Part shown: piece by piece, positions 11,117-23,689 of the stretch
Numbering within the stretch: position 1 is the first letter of the stretch
Layout of the letters: each line of letters opens with the position of its first letter
Assembly (NCBI RefSeq): GCF_965363235.1
Contig: NC_134842.1
Coordinates: forward strand, 6,475,112-6,539,111
DNA from: Mytilus galloprovincialis
Taxonomy: Eukaryota; Mollusca; Bivalvia; Mytilida; Mytilidae
Length of the DNA: 64,000 nt
Direction: 5' to 3'
The notes under the pieces: generated by a model
Database searches by the model: none
Told to the model about the DNA's origin: nothing
The model's input: only the letters and a program-made list of their open reading frames with translations
Position numbers and translations under genes: made by a program

Positions 11117-12390
11117 TCTTTTTAATATGTACCATTACTGATTACATGTAGCATACTGTAAAATGACTTTTGCGATTAAAAAGGTTGTTATAACACGGCG
11201 GATGCCACATTTTGAGTAGGAACTGCTCACTCTTTCTTAAGCACTTCAGTCCTATCCAAGTTTTTAGTGGGTTTCTGATTACTCATCTTTAGTTTCGTTG
11301 TTTGTTCTCGTTGGTTGTGGTTTGTCTTTTTCTATTCTAGCCACATTTTTGTCCTTTGATTTTAATTTTCGATTTTTTATTAAGTACCCTAACGTCAGTG
11401 TTGATTACGTAATGATCAAAATTTAGACTTCGTTTATGAATTCACTTAATGTACGCCAAGAATCAAGCAAATTCACGTGCAATAAAACCAGCATAAAGTA
11501 AACCACATTGCGACCAGACATTCTGTTTGGAATAGACAGCTGTTCGATTTAGATTGTTTTATTTCACAAACAAATAATGAAATGTATAGATAAATTATAA
11601 ATTCAATATAAGAAGTATTATATTTTGAATAAACAGTTTCAAGGTTGTAAGTTTTCTATAATACGTAATATTTTTGGAAATCTTACATAAGTTTTCCTTT
11701 AAATCTATTTAATTCTGTTTTGACATAAAACTGAGTCATTATAAATTATATTATAAAAAAATTTAAGGAAGATAAACGACGATCACTGAGGAGACTAAAA
11801 GTAGATGACATTGACCCACACGAAAATTATAACAACAATGCAAATTTTCAAAGAAAAACATCTATCATTTGTCTAGAAAAGATGACATTTCAAACAAAAC
11901 AGGCTATAAAATAGACCCCTCAAAGCAAAAGACGCAACCAGAAAACCTCCAGCCTTCTGTAGCAATCAATTTCAGCCTTTTAGAACAAGTACGTCACAAG
12001 TACGATCTTTCTAGTATAAACGTAATACATGTGGATTTTTCAAACATTTAAAGTCATTTAATGTTGGGTATTTAAAATATAGATATTACTTATTAGATGA
12101 AAACATATCAAACTGAGGAGCTATAACTTTTGTAGATTTTATCAAAACATGTTTTATTTTCAATACAACATGTACAATGACACATTTTTGGATTTAATCA
12201 ATCATGATAGCTGCAAACATAATTTAAAAACAATTTGTTTTAAACAACGGGTTGATATCGTTTTTTTAAACTCTATAGATTTTCGTCAAGGGTGTCCTTT
12301 ATTTTGTTTATTATTTATTTGTTTAGTAGAAATTTTATCATTAAGACTAAGAAGCAAGCAATAAATACATCAAGGGATAAAGATTAAGGT
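11115..12390 (+). repeat. Duplicated block, copy I (partner 41,226-46,060)
   Basis: Collinear with 41,226-41,384 and 45,063-46,060, for example the gattaaaaaggttgtt block near 11,175 and acgtaatacatgtgg near 12,020. Here the gattttaatttt site at about 11,357-11,372 is uninterrupted, whereas the partner carries a LINE there. The open frame 11,869-12,051 is not preserved in the partner, so it is not a gene. Confidence 0.8.
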
Positions 12391-13125
12391 AGACAAAAAA
12401 ACTCGTAGTATAAAGATTTCTCAATTACCGTATGATTACACTCTTTTTTTCAAAATATTATCATTCTTTTCAACGAAATTGAATTAGTTGGTTCTCCGTC
12501 TGGCTTGATGTTAACAAAATATAAACAAAAATGGAGGAAAGTGGATTGTGAAACAATGATGCTGACAAATTAGAAGGAATAAATTTGGAAAAAAGCATTA
12601 AATGTTAAGGTAATTATTTAGGACATTTAAATTAAAATAAAAATGAAATAGGCAATAATTGGGTCATAAATTTTACCAAAATACATCTGTTTTGCTAGTA
12701 CTCCAAACAAAGATACAGCAAAAAATTTGAATCGGGTTGATTAAATTTATTTTGGAGGAAAGACAGATGGAGTGAAAAAAACAATACAATAAAGACATAC
12801 TAAAAGGGGAAATTAAAAGGGTAGATTTTTGCTGGGTTTTTTTATTCTCTTGAAGCATCACGCATAAAAATAATTACAAACGGAAAAATCAAAAAGTGTA
12901 ACGTTATACATGCAGAAATTTCAACATTATTGGCTAGTTTTATGTATAAATAACGATACCATTTAGAAATGAACAAATAACAAAACCACTCAGGACTGTT
13001 ATCAAGAAGTTGATTTGGATGAAGACTGAAGGAGAACTAGTAGAAAATACTAACATATCTTCAGATATAAGGAAGCAAATTGGGTTAGTCAATGGTGAAA
13101 GATGGTCTAAAAACTTTAATCTTTA
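12150..13125 (+). mobile_element. Old L1-type LINE reverse transcriptase relic
   Basis: A decayed reverse transcriptase is readable in pieces: DFRQGCPLFCLLFICLVEILSLRLR corresponds piece by piece to the IRQGC motif region of the LINE at 42,833-44,671, and KTRSIKISQLPYDYTLFF corresponds to its KTHTLKISQLADDTTLFL, with the catalytic Asp-Asp box damaged. Many stops and frame changes follow. The first part is also present in the duplicate at about 45,830-46,030, so the insertion predates the duplication. It is a nonfunctional relic. Confidence 0.65.
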
Positions 13126-13689
13126 ATAATTGAAAATTACTTGGTCTTAGCATAGTGGTAATACAGACGGTCAGTTGTTGAGTACTTTCATCTAAGAACA
13201 ATAAGTAATAAGACAAACAAACTTGATTTTTGAAATTTTTATATTAATAAATAAGATTTCAAAAATTGGCGTCAAATTTTAGTTCAAAATAGGTATGTTA
13301 ACATTATCAGAAAATATATAAAATGGAAATCTCTATTTGTTATTGTACATGACATAAACAATAAAGGTTTGCATCATCAACAAATAAACAAATATATTGG
13401 TGTTAATGTATAACCATCCAAACCCAAATGTATTAAACAGTATCTTATTCTGAACTGGCTAATCAAAATTCAATATGAATAGTGCATACTAATAGAAATA
13501 TAAGTGAGTGTCAAACTGAATTGCTTATATAATACGACACACGACAGTGAAGAAAGGCATTATATATCATGTTAAAAATTTCGTCGCTATAATCATTAAA
13601 TGTTTTCCAATGATTGGTATTCACTTGGATGTAGGCTTTTGTTCAATAGGGTTATAAATAGACTAATTGTTTTAATTGCTTTTTACAAT
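13126..13689. other. Gene-free stretch
   Basis: AT-rich. It may contain the last traces of the LINE relic to its left, but I cannot align it by eye. No other feature seen. Confidence 0.4.
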
Positions 13690-13915
13690 GTTTAGTACCG
13701 TTTGGTTTGCAGTTGTTATCAAATACTAGTAGTCCTTTTCTATGTATGTTGGCGTTTGTTTTGTAGCAGTTCAGTGTTTACGTTGTTCCGTTGTTTTCCT
13801 GTTATAGTTGATGTGGTTCCTTCGGTTTTGGTTTCTGAACCGGATTTGTTTTCGTTTAATCAATTTATGACTATTGAACAGCCGTATACTACTGTTGCCT
13901 TTATTTGCTTCTAAT
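13690..13915 (+). repeat. Dispersed repeat, family H
   Basis: Reverse-complement match to 46,035-46,345; it shares for example the block reading gcagtagtataccgctgttc in the opposite orientation. The opposite orientation at otherwise collinear positions shows that these two are independent insertions. Confidence 0.6.
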
Positions 13916-14263
13916 GAAAAACTTGTAGAAATCAATTTAATTTTGATATAATTGAAAACAGATAGAAACAAGAGTTTACAACAGAAATAAACCATATAAG
14001 ATATTTTGTAAAGCTTATTTCCATATCAAGATTGACAATCCTACCTGATATTCACCAAAGTGTTATTCCAATGCTTATTGTAAATTACAATTCGTTTTAG
14101 ATACCTATAAATGTCTGACTACCGTTTGAAATATTTCGTACAAATAAGATTGCGTTGTATTGTACATTTTTCTGATTCACCAGCAAACTGAATAAAAACG
14201 CAAAAATGAATATACACAGATTCATTACTTTATCATAATCTTTATTTGAATTTTTAATTTGCA

Positions 14264-15150
14264 GAAACTATTGAGGGATGATTACCATATATTGTTGGTT
14301 AGTCGTTGTATTGGGGACCTCTGGAACAGCATTGTTAAACGACAATGATTCGAACAAGCTTCAAAATGCATTGCTATTGCAGACAAATTAATTGACTCTC
14401 ACGATCATACTACTGAATGTGTAGGAGAAATGATGTGTTTACTTGCTGCATTACCAGAATCCAAATGGAATCAAAAGTTGGACAACCCTTTAGGTCTACT
14501 AACCAAAATTGCAACTGACAACGGACAAGACCATGACAGTTTGTTATATGCAGAAGCCAGGAAATTATTAGCTGACTATCCGAATATTGGACATGTTTTC
14601 AATGGAGCTAAAAATGGACACTCCGTAAAAGATAGTGATGTCTGTGAATCAATGTACTCCAAATGCCCATATGAGCCAAAAGACTTGCTGGACACTGTCA
14701 ACGATTTGGGGGATATTACCACACTATTGTCCAAGAATTTGTTTGGGAAAGTCATCGCAGATGCAATTGAACTTAACAACACACAGGTTGGAACAAATAA
14801 TAGACAAAAGAGATCATGTGACCACAAAGCACTGAAAGACAGTTGCGCTACACTTGGAGTTACGTGAGGTGTAGTGACTGTAGCATGTACTATTTGTGGC
14901 ATTTTTACATTTGGATTATGTCTAGCTGGCTGTGCTGAACCTGCCAGTGGTCTGTGTACATCAGCCTTTGTTAGTTGTACTGTTGCTGATGCTGTATGTA
15001 CTGCAATAGAGAAACATTAGAAGTCACCGAGATGAATGAAAAGTATTATCGCCGTATTTGTGATGAAAGATGTTCCTCGTCTGTTCAATTTTAACTCTAC
15101 ATTAAAGATCAGAATGCATGTTAAATTTTCAGTATTATTCGGTGAATAAA
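14264..15150 (+). pseudogene. Broken gene for a secreted, cysteine-rich pre-propeptide
   Basis: The exon starts after a good intron acceptor (tttttaatttgcag, ending at 14,263). The first readable part, MITIYCWLVVVLGTSGTA from 14,278, looks like a signal peptide. An acidic, helical pro-region follows (best part 14,430-14,800), then a dibasic RQKR site at 14,802-14,813 as used by furin-type proteases. After it comes a short, hydrophobic, cysteine-rich region (to about 15,020) with CTICG and CLAGC type pairs. A polyadenylation signal AATAAA lies at 15,145-15,150. The layout is that of a secreted peptide precursor, possibly defensive; no family is recognised. The copy is broken, with about two interruptions, and is treated as a fossil. 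Confidence is for the class, not the function. Confidence 0.55.
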
Positions 15151-15950
15151 ACAAATTTAAAAGTAAATTAGCGTTGTGATGATTACATTTTCTACTTAAG
15201 CGCTTTATAATCTATGATAACTATCTGATGTCAGAACTAATTAAATGTGAGCTTGAAGCATTTGTATTATTGTCGTGTTTTTGGTTGAAACGACTGTCTG
15301 AATAATATACTCCTTTGTTCGTTACAAGTTACAAGAAAAGTTACATGAATGCCTCAAGTTTTGAAATGAATTTTTAAAAATAAGACATTGCAAATGAAAA
15401 GTAAAAAGATACAAAGGGCAAACTCGACAAGTAGAATGACAATATCTTTGCGAAAATATAAGAGACAATAAATACCAACAAGAAACACCTACTGGAAATC
15501 TAAAAATTGTAGATAATGCGAAAGTCATTAAATCCGGGGTTAAACTCAGTCGATCCGGCAATTAAAAAAGGTAGGCAGTTCTTGCTTCTTTGGATACTCA
15601 CATTTTATTGTTCATGTTCAAATCAGGTAAAAATTCTTATATCAGGGAGAGAAACGGGATAAAAGTATAACAAAAGGAGTAGGCCCAGTATCAGTTGTGA
15701 ACGGACACTTCGTAATGATCACGCAGCTCCCATGGCGACAATAATTATGATGAATAGCAGCAACATAGCCTTGCAGAAAGCAAACAATTCTACTTTTTTT
15801 ACACTCAAATTGATTTTTTATTGCAAATACTGCTGTTGAACAACATAACTTGGTGTACAGCATTACAAAAAGTATCCCTGAAAAATTTACCATTAAATAT
15901 CAAGATGGAATATTCAGCAAAGTCAACAATAAATAGCATTAACATAAATA
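15151..15950. other. Gene-free stretch
   Basis: No supported gene. The minus-strand open frames at 15,322-15,561 and 15,642-15,893 carry no recognisable domain. Confidence 0.5.
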
Positions 15951-15954
15951 TCTG

Positions 15955-16175
15955 AAAACATAAAAAGTAAAATAACAAAAAATACCGAATTCCTAGGGAA
16001 ATCGCAAACGGAAAGTCCTTGATGAAATGACAAAACCAAAAGCTCAAACACATGTAACGAATGGAAAACAATTGTCATATTCCTGACTTGGTAAAGAAGT
16101 ATTTCCTTATGCATTAAATGGTGGATTGAACCTGGTGTTATAGCTAGCTAAACCTCTCACCTGTATGACAGCCAC
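15955..16175 (-). repeat. Dispersed repeat, family G
   Basis: Contains the marker blocks cctgacttggtaaag and ggtggattgaacctgg. Other copies are at 32,400-32,470 (-), 34,370-34,705 (+), 38,195-38,390 (-), 61,820-62,110 (+) and 63,860-63,985 (-). Several copies flank the B-box genes. Confidence 0.65.
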
Positions 16176-16915
16176 ATTGAATTCCATTATATAGACAACA
16201 ATGGGTGAGCAAAATAAACAGACAAATAGTAGGTCATACGTCAAACATTGGGGTACAACAGTCAATATTGTAATATAATCTTAATCACTATAACAATATA
16301 TAACAATTTCAACAAAGAAACACAAAATGGCTTAAAGACAAAGTACATACGCAAAAATCAAAGACAAGAATTCAAAATTGACCATTGCACAATAACACGA
16401 TGGAGGGATGTATAAGTATCGAGGCACGTCATAACTATATAATCACAAAAGGAATAAACATTAATTGATACAAGGACTAAAATGCAGGGATTTTAACACG
16501 TAATTAAGATGATAAACCACGTCAGTATCTAGAATCTATTTTAAGACCGTGAAGTTGATACGGAATATCAACAATAAATTACTGTTACAAACAGTCTGAC
16601 CTACTTCAAAATTAGGTTATTATCTCTTTCTATAATACTATCTATAATTTTCAATAGATAAGTTGGTCAGTATGCGTTCGGGAATCATTCGATACTCCAT
16701 ACTGGTTATATTTAACATGTTCAATGTCATAAGTTCATAAACAAGATATTGTTTAGCCAGATATGTATTTGTTTCACTTTTAGTTTGAAAATTGTCTTGT
16801 TGATAATATCTGTCATCTAACACCATGTGTACTTTCTTTGGAGACAATGTCTTTTTTTTTTTCGTTGAACATAACCGCAGCTAAAAACCTGCCCTTGACA
16901 TTTTTGCATTTTTTA
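16176..16915. other. Gene-free stretch
   Basis: AT-rich, with no gene or recognised repeat. It precedes the start of the alignable duplicated block. Confidence 0.45.
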
Positions 16916-17829
16916 TTTATAATGAGAAATAAATGATAGTTATCTGCCAAATATTTATGAATAAAGTCCACAAGTTCTATATATCTACAGTTCAATTACT
17001 CGATATCGTTTCGATTTAATGGACATAATGTAAATACCTACCAAATGTTTCATAGCAGTATAGGTCCAATGTTTTTTTATCATTCAATCCTTTTAACAGT
17101 AAAATTATTATTATATTGTGTCAATGTTTGTAATAAAGATGCTAATATGACACTAGACATGCTTGTTGGATAAACATTTTTCATCCAAGATGTACTAAAT
17201 TTGTAAGTACCATCGCTTATTGAATAATTTTAGTCCATTCGCTGCAATAAACAAAGTTTAGAGAGAAAAGAAGATCAGATTTGAAGTACCTATTGTATGA
17301 ATGTAGCTTATATCATGTTTTGGTTTGTTTTATTGATAATGAAAAGCATTGGCCACTGATCTTTTGCAGTTTTGTAGTTAAACGTGAGAGCATAATTTTT
17401 TTGGTGAATAGAATAAAACTTAACGACAGAATTCTAAAATTAAACGTGAGAAATAAGCACTTGACATACTATTTTCTGAGATAAAACTAAAAAATGTTGG
17501 TCAACGTGATCGTATATAATTTATAAACAAAAATATGTATATTTACTGTACATTCCTGTATAGAAGGAACTTTTCTTTATAACCTCGACTCATACGGAAA
17601 ATGTCAAAATATTCGTTTCAACTGTTTTATGAAATAAGTATCGTCCTATTTGAAAATGTCCGTTTTAAAACTTTAACAATTTTTAATGCTATTTCACAGT
17701 CCAAAATTTCCGAAGACACAAACACTGCGCAAAGAAATGTGAACAAATTATAATTGCTTTAGACCAAAAGTATTACCTATATTACATTCATCATACCAAT
17801 GTACTTATTATTCAAAATTTCATCTATAT

Positions 17830-18420
17830 TAAAGGAGAGACAAAAGATATTAAAGGGACATTCAATCTCATAAATTGAAAATAAACTGACAACGCCAAGG
17901 CTAAAAAACAAAGGCAAACAGGACAACAACAGTACACAACACATAGAAAATCAAAAGCTGTACAACACAACAAAACACTTTGGGTGATCACAGATCCTGT
18001 GTAAGGGTAAGCAGATCCTGCTCCACATGTGGCACCCATCGTGTTGCTCATATTAGTACAAACCCGGTGATAACTCTAATCCGGTAGGTCACATTCGGGG
18101 AAAAGTGGACGGGAAGGTAGTTACAACTACTGGAACCGTTATCATCTATGAAAAGATATTTCATAACATTCAACCAACTAGCGATGGCGTCCGTAAAAAC
18201 TATGAAGGTTTGAGTTCAAATTAACTATTAGGAACTATTGGTTTAATAGCCTTCTTGTGAACAGCAATCCTTTATCAAGGAAATCATGATAGGAAACGCT
18301 AGCCCTGGAATATCGTATCAACTGGGAGATATATACTGTGTATGCAGGCGCTGATAGAATTTTGCTACATAGAAATGGAAAGTTCACAATATGTGGGTCA
18401 AACACTAGTCTATGCACAAA
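17830..18420 (-). mobile_element. Penelope-related RT 3' fragment, family T, left half of head-to-head pair
   Basis: Reading the minus strand from 18,420 down gives a decayed reverse transcriptase thumb (VNFPFLCSK, YISQLIRYSRA, DFLDKGLLFTRRLLNQ), followed by the conserved 3' UTR of a very common family (gccacatgtggagcagg at about 18,025 and the terminus near 17,835). It faces an oppositely oriented copy from 18,430 on. Confidence 0.7.
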
Positions 18421-18429
18421 AGTAATGTT

Positions 18430-19165
18430 TGTATGCTTCTATATGGATTTCAGGTTCCCAATTTTGAACTTTCCATTTCTTTGAACATTCCAACAACAGC
18501 TGCATACGGAGTTATATCTCTTAGTTGATAGGCTATTCCAATATAAAAAAAGAAGATGTGGTATGATTGCCAATGAAACAACTATCCACAAAAGACCAAA
18601 ATGACACAGACATTAACAACTATAGATCACCGTACGGCCTTCAACAATGAGCAAAGTCCATACCACATAGTCAGCTATAATAGGCCCCAAAAAGACAATG
18701 TAAAACAATTCAAACAAGACAACTAACGGCCTTATTTATGTAAAATATGAACTATCATAACTTCCTTGATAGGGGTGCTGCTCAAAAGGATGCCATCAAA
18801 CCTACATTCCAAGGGTTGAAGTTTAAATGATCCATTTGTATATTTAACGGATGGCATCACGATTTGGTTTACCGTTATGGAATTTACGTTTCACAGATAA
18901 CAATGGATCTGTTCCAATTGTCGTATCCCGTCCCTTTTTCCCCGAATGTGACCTACCAAATTAAACTTATCACCAAGTTGGTACAACATTAGCAACACAA
19001 CGAATGCCACATGTGGAGCAGGATCTGTTTACCATTCCGGAGCATTTGAGATCACCTATAGTTTTTGGTTGCGTTCGTATTACTCAGTCTTAAGTTTTTT
19101 ATGTTGTGTATTTTGTGTACTGTTGTAAGTCGGTTTGTCTTTATTTTTTTTTAGCATTGACGTAG
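18430..19165 (+). mobile_element. Penelope-related RT 3' fragment, family T, right half of head-to-head pair
   Basis: A plus-strand copy of the same RT thumb and 3' UTR as 17,830-18,420, so the two form an imperfect inverted repeat. It contains traces of the HHDLVDR box and the marker gccacatgtggagcagg at 19,007. It is interrupted by the 213-bp family S insertion at 18,540-18,752. Not coding. Confidence 0.65.
18540..18752 (-). mobile_element. 213-bp family S insertion with empty site in the duplicate
   Basis: Reverse orientation, starting aatataaaaaaagaagatg and ending aaaatatgaac. The duplicate at about 49,650-49,670 runs through without it, which fixes both ends. The start is truncated relative to the longer copy at 20,375-20,712. 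About 11 bp of target differ between the filled and empty sites, so no clean target duplication can be named. Confidence 0.75.
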
Positions 19166-20374
19166 TCAGACGTCCATTTGAAAGTCTTAACTATACATTT
19201 TTTTAATGATCTAATATTTGGTTAATATTATGAAATATCCCGACCTGTACGTATGTATGAAGTCACAATTCAGTATTCAATTGTATAAAACTAACGCACG
19301 TTACCTTTGAAATCATATGATTTGTAACTTTATGTAACTTGTTTTTCAGTATGTCTTGCTACAATTTGCTGTGCGACTGAAATTATTTATCTTGCAGAAA
19401 TGCTGATAAAACAAATACTAACCGGTTTTGAGAGGCAGTTGTTCTTTTTCAATGTACTAATATCTAAATTTGTAAAGCTTTATATGTGTTTCGTCCACTT
19501 TTATTTACATATATTCCTATAATCGAACATGCTTCCTGTTTTAAGTATAAGTGAACCAACACCATAGCTTATGATGTTCATATTTAGGAATATGCTTCTT
19601 ATGAATACTTACAAAGAAGATGTTTCTTCCATCAAAGATAAAGCTGTGTGGAAATACTTTCAATGACATATTTTGTTATTCATTGGAAACAATGAGGTAA
19701 ACTTCTTCATAAAGTACACTATTACACATGTGTATCTTATTGATATATTTACCACGTCTTCAAATCTTAAAATCTTGAAATAGTGCAAAAACATTTTTTT
19801 GGATATCGGATGACATATCTCCTTAGAACAGAAGTGTTTTGTTTGTCTAACATTTTCGACAAGTCTGTTTAAAATATGAACTATGAAGGTGTCGATTTTC
19901 CAATCTGTCTTTTAGTTTTACGACAACAACTGGCTTCTCGCAGGGTGGTTGTCCTAAGCGAAACATTTGTCTTATATCATTTCATATTAAAACACCGTGA
20001 AAATTTAAACATAGCCTTGTATGTTAACATTTCTATCCCGTGATTGATTACTTTATATTATTTACAGTGTAATTCTATTTTTTTAAGTCTACTTCATTGT
20101 GGTGTTACAATTAATTTTGTAGATGTGCATTTAATCAATTTTTAAAATTGAAAATGAAGAAAACTTCATGTGGTGGCTCGTTTTCAATTGACTATGACCA
20201 AAAAGTTCTTTAAACTTCGAATGATCACTGAAACAGAGATATTCTAATAGAACCAAGTTAAAGCCATAATTTTCATCAGAAGTACCAAGTCGTGAATATA
20301 ATAATTGTGTCGCTTTAATTGATAATGTTTTATTTTGCCAGTTTTATGAGCTACCCCTTTTTGAATTAGCCAGG

Positions 20375-20712
20375 TTAGGGGAGGGTTGGGATCCCGCTAA
20401 CATGTTTAACCCCGCCATATTATTTGTATGTGCCTTCCCCGAGTCAGGAGTCTGTAATTCAGTGGTTGTCGTTTGTTTATGTGTTACATATTTGTTTTTC
20501 GTTCATTTTTTTACATAAATAAGGCCGTTAGTTTTCTCGTTTGAATTGTTTTACATTGTCTCATCGGGGCCTTTTATAGCTGACTATGCGGTATGGGCTT
20601 TGCTCATTGTTGAAGGCCGTACGGTGACCTATAGTTGTTAATTTCTGTGTCATTTTGGTCTCTTGTGGAGAGTTGTTTCATTGGAAATCATATTACATCT
20701 TCTTTTTAATAT
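20375..20712 (+). repeat. Long family S retroelement 3' end
   Basis: The longest copy in the window. Its first part (gggagggttgggatcccgc through aaccccgccatatta and the gtcaggag block) resembles the 3' UTR of the permuted Penelope element (24,291-25,040 and 51,717-52,360). The rest is the common S tail ending at catcttctttttaat. The parent protein is not present. Confidence 0.7.
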
Positions 20713-22484
20713 TATTTTACAAGACCGTATGTCATGAAAAAAGACATAATATTTTGCATTGACATTCGAGCTAAATATTATAGACACTAATAAGCTGTTC
20801 TATCAAATGTTTTGATTTTTACAAAATTGTATACCCTCAATTTAAAAAGATACATACACCAATTAAAAAAATTCGGAATATTTACAGTATTTTATTTTCC
20901 TCAGGGAATAGCAAACCTTGTCATTAGTTCAAAAACAACTACAAAATTTATCAAAAGAGAATGTCAGTATAAGAGAAACAGTAATATATATATATATCTT
21001 ATTTAAATTCAACGTTAGTAGGCTCCGCTTTTTTATTTCTTTTTAATTGTAATTGAAATGTGGCTTCAATGTGTGCTAAAGTTCATACTTTCACGGGTTT
21101 ACTCTTTATTTGGATCTTTGTATGTCCTCTTTTAAAGATTGTTTACTTATATACATTGATTGAAGTAATTCTGCCTATCGAAACTAAGAAGACGGAAACA
21201 GATGTGAGTACACCTTGTCTCTTCATGGGTAATTATATGTATTTTAATCCTCTTGAATGTTTCTAAACTGTTTTAGTGTAATCAGCATTGCCAGATATGG
21301 ATTAAGATAACCACCGAAACCCTTCTGACGAATATTTGAGTTGTCCCTTATAGTCAGATGTCGTTGTTTAGTTGATGAAAAAAATTAATCTGACATCTGA
21401 AGTTTGTCTTTATTTCCATATTTGTTACCACTGTCCTTCCGTATTGAGACGTTTTGGCTTACTTCAACGTCATCTTTAACTCTAGTTTCGCGGTAACTTC
21501 TATCTATTTTTCGGTTAATTCCTACATTTTGGTTTATGTATTTTATAATGAGAATCGTGGCAATGCCCGGACCACACTATGTATAAATGACACATGAAGT
21601 ATCTGTATTCATGATAACTACAAAAAAAGTTTTTAAAGAAGGTATACTCGTATTTATAAACAACCTATTGAAATCAACGTTGCCCATTCCTTCTCTATGT
21701 GATTGTCAACGATCGTCCCATTTAATAAAATCTTTACCATTACAAATTCATTTTTTGTTTGGCTATTGATTTAAAAAAAAACAATGATTAATTATCTGCT
21801 AAAACATGTAAAAAGATAATGAATTTAGTTCAGAAATTCTCTATTTTTACAATTCAATGTCTCGACATCTTTTCGATTTGATACACTTTACTGTAAACAC
21901 CTCAACAGTTATCATAACTGTAAAGGTCATAGCATTTATAATTTATTAATCTTAACAGTAAAATGATGAGTATATTTTTTCAAATTGTGTATTCCAATTT
22001 CCGATTAGTCACTTGACATGAATGTTGGTTCAACATTTGGTAATCTAGACCATCTTGAGATGACCCATTTTTTGAAAATTATAATTTAACACAAGGCGAT
22101 GAAGAGAGCAATGTAAAATATCTGATTTTCTAAAATACCATTTATACAATAAAATACTTAAGTGTTAGATTATAATGTCTTGTTTAAACAAAGTGATAAA
22201 AAGCAATGATCAATAATACTGCTGCAAAGTTATGGAAAGCTAACAATTATGAAGCTGGAATTATTCCTTTTTTCGTAATGTTGTGTTAATCATGTTAATA
22301 ATCTACCTTCATTGTCAATTTTTAAGTGATTTCCTGTTGTGTATATGTAGGGGAATACACTGAATAGACGTTATTGTTTCAGATAGGGGTGAAGGTTTGG
22401 TACCATTAAAACGTTTTCAAAATCAGAAATCTGATGTTCAGTAGTTGTTTGTTGATGTGGTTCATAAGTGTTTTTCCATTCTTG
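20713..22484. other. Gene-free, old diverged duplicate (block B)
   Basis: Parts resemble 47,240-47,980 (gtgtgctaaagtt and tcgcggtaact-type blocks) and 58,215-58,450 (gcgacgttt and ttcctacattttg blocks). The small open frames here (20,812-21,006, 21,060-21,266, 21,587-21,769) are not conserved in those copies, so I do not call genes. Confidence 0.5.
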
Positions 22485-22489
22485 CTTTT

Positions 22490-22682
22490 ATTATAGATTA
22501 GACTGTTACTTTTCCCGTTAGAATACGTTTACACTAGTTATTTTGTGTGCTGTTTTAAGTTTGCTGTTCGGTGTGAGCCAAGGCGCCGTGTTGAAACCGA
22601 ACTTTGACCTATAATTGTTTACTTTTATAAATTGTGACTTTGATGGAGAATTATCTCATGGGCACTCACATCTCATCTTATT
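22490..22682 (+). repeat. Family S2 repeat, solitary copy
   Basis: Matches the block inside both Ngaro-type terminal repeats (895-1093 and 4132-4325), with the marker ctgttcggtgtgagcca and the tail ctcatgggcactcacatctcatc. This shows that the block is an independent repeat and not a Ngaro part. Confidence 0.65.
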
Positions 22683-22839
22683 ATATATAGCTAAACCATT
22701 TACTAATAACGGGTACTGACAAGTTTTTTTTATTTATATCTGAACGTAGTTTTATGAATATTAGACAACTAATTTATCCTTAAACTGGTAGTCATGTATC
22801 ATTTGGATTTAAGGGCACGTAATAAAAAAGTGTGATAAA

Positions 22840-23020
22840 AATAATGACTGCCGATAAGACAACTATCCACCACAGTTTAAATGAATAAAGTACATTTACG
22901 CACCCTTATGACCTTTAAAAGTGAGAGAGAAACACCTACACCGTAAAAAAGTCCTGACATGCATAATGTAAAATTGTTTAAACAAAAAAAAACATTTCGA
23001 CCGCATTTATAAACAATAGT
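22840..23020 (-). repeat. Diverged family S copy
   Basis: Reverse orientation. Traces of the gccgataagacaactatccacc block and of the aatgtaaaattgtttaaac block are seen. Strongly decayed. Confidence 0.45.
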
Positions 23021-23689
23021 TGATCAATTTACGATAACCACATATGACAAACATGGAGCGAGGGCAACTACTTATTTACACGCTCTCGACTTCGGTCAGG
23101 ATCATAAAGAAAGCGTTGTGCCCAGACATCATTGTGAGCGCTTAAATTGTTTACCATGAAGTGATTACACACAATCAATGCTTGTGTATTCTCTCGAAAT
23201 ATCCGAAAATGTACCTTCATAATTGATTACAGTTTTTCCCAAGTGTTTGGTTAAACCCAAATTGTATTTTCTAATATTATTAACTCGTACATTTTAACTA
23301 ATTGGATTCGTGCAGGGATAGTCACATGTTAAACTATATTTTAAGGTAGAGAGAAAACAGCGGATAGCAAAACGCATATTGCACAGCAAAAAGCATATTG
23401 CACGGCTATTTTTAGAATACCGAAAAACCGATTTACTTTGTGACGGCATGTAATGAATTTCATAATATTGTTAAAAGTTTAAAAAAAATATCTATGATCG
23501 ATTATTTGAAGAATAAAATCCTGAAATACAACAAATGTAAAACAAAAAACCCACAAAATAAGGAAATAAAATTACAACTAACATGTTGTTATTGCCTATA
23601 TATATAGCTAGGAGACAATATGATGTCTATAAAATCAAATGACGATTTTGATTAGATATGGTCAAAAATTAATCATATAAACATTATAG
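23021..23689. other. Gene-free stretch
   Basis: No gene. A small direct repeat (gcatattgcacagcaaaaagcatattgcacgg area) lies at about 23,370-23,404. Confidence 0.45.

Larger units (their letters stand above)
16916..20370 (+). repeat. Duplicated block, copy I (partner 48,013-57,420)
   Basis: Collinear with 48,013-57,420 over many anchors, such as ataaatgatagttatctgcc (16,930), the gaaaagcattggccactgat region (17,341), gaagtcacaattcag (19,260) and aactacccctttttgaatt-like sequence at 20,350. It keeps the empty sites for an hAT element (19,129-19,136), the permuted Penelope element (about 19,256) and two hammerhead modules (about 18,940 and 19,872). Divergence is too high for a recent event. Confidence 0.8.

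Noticed and set aside
11869-12051. 60-residue open frame in the duplicated block
   Set aside because: The aligned duplicate at about 45,555-45,730 does not keep the frame.
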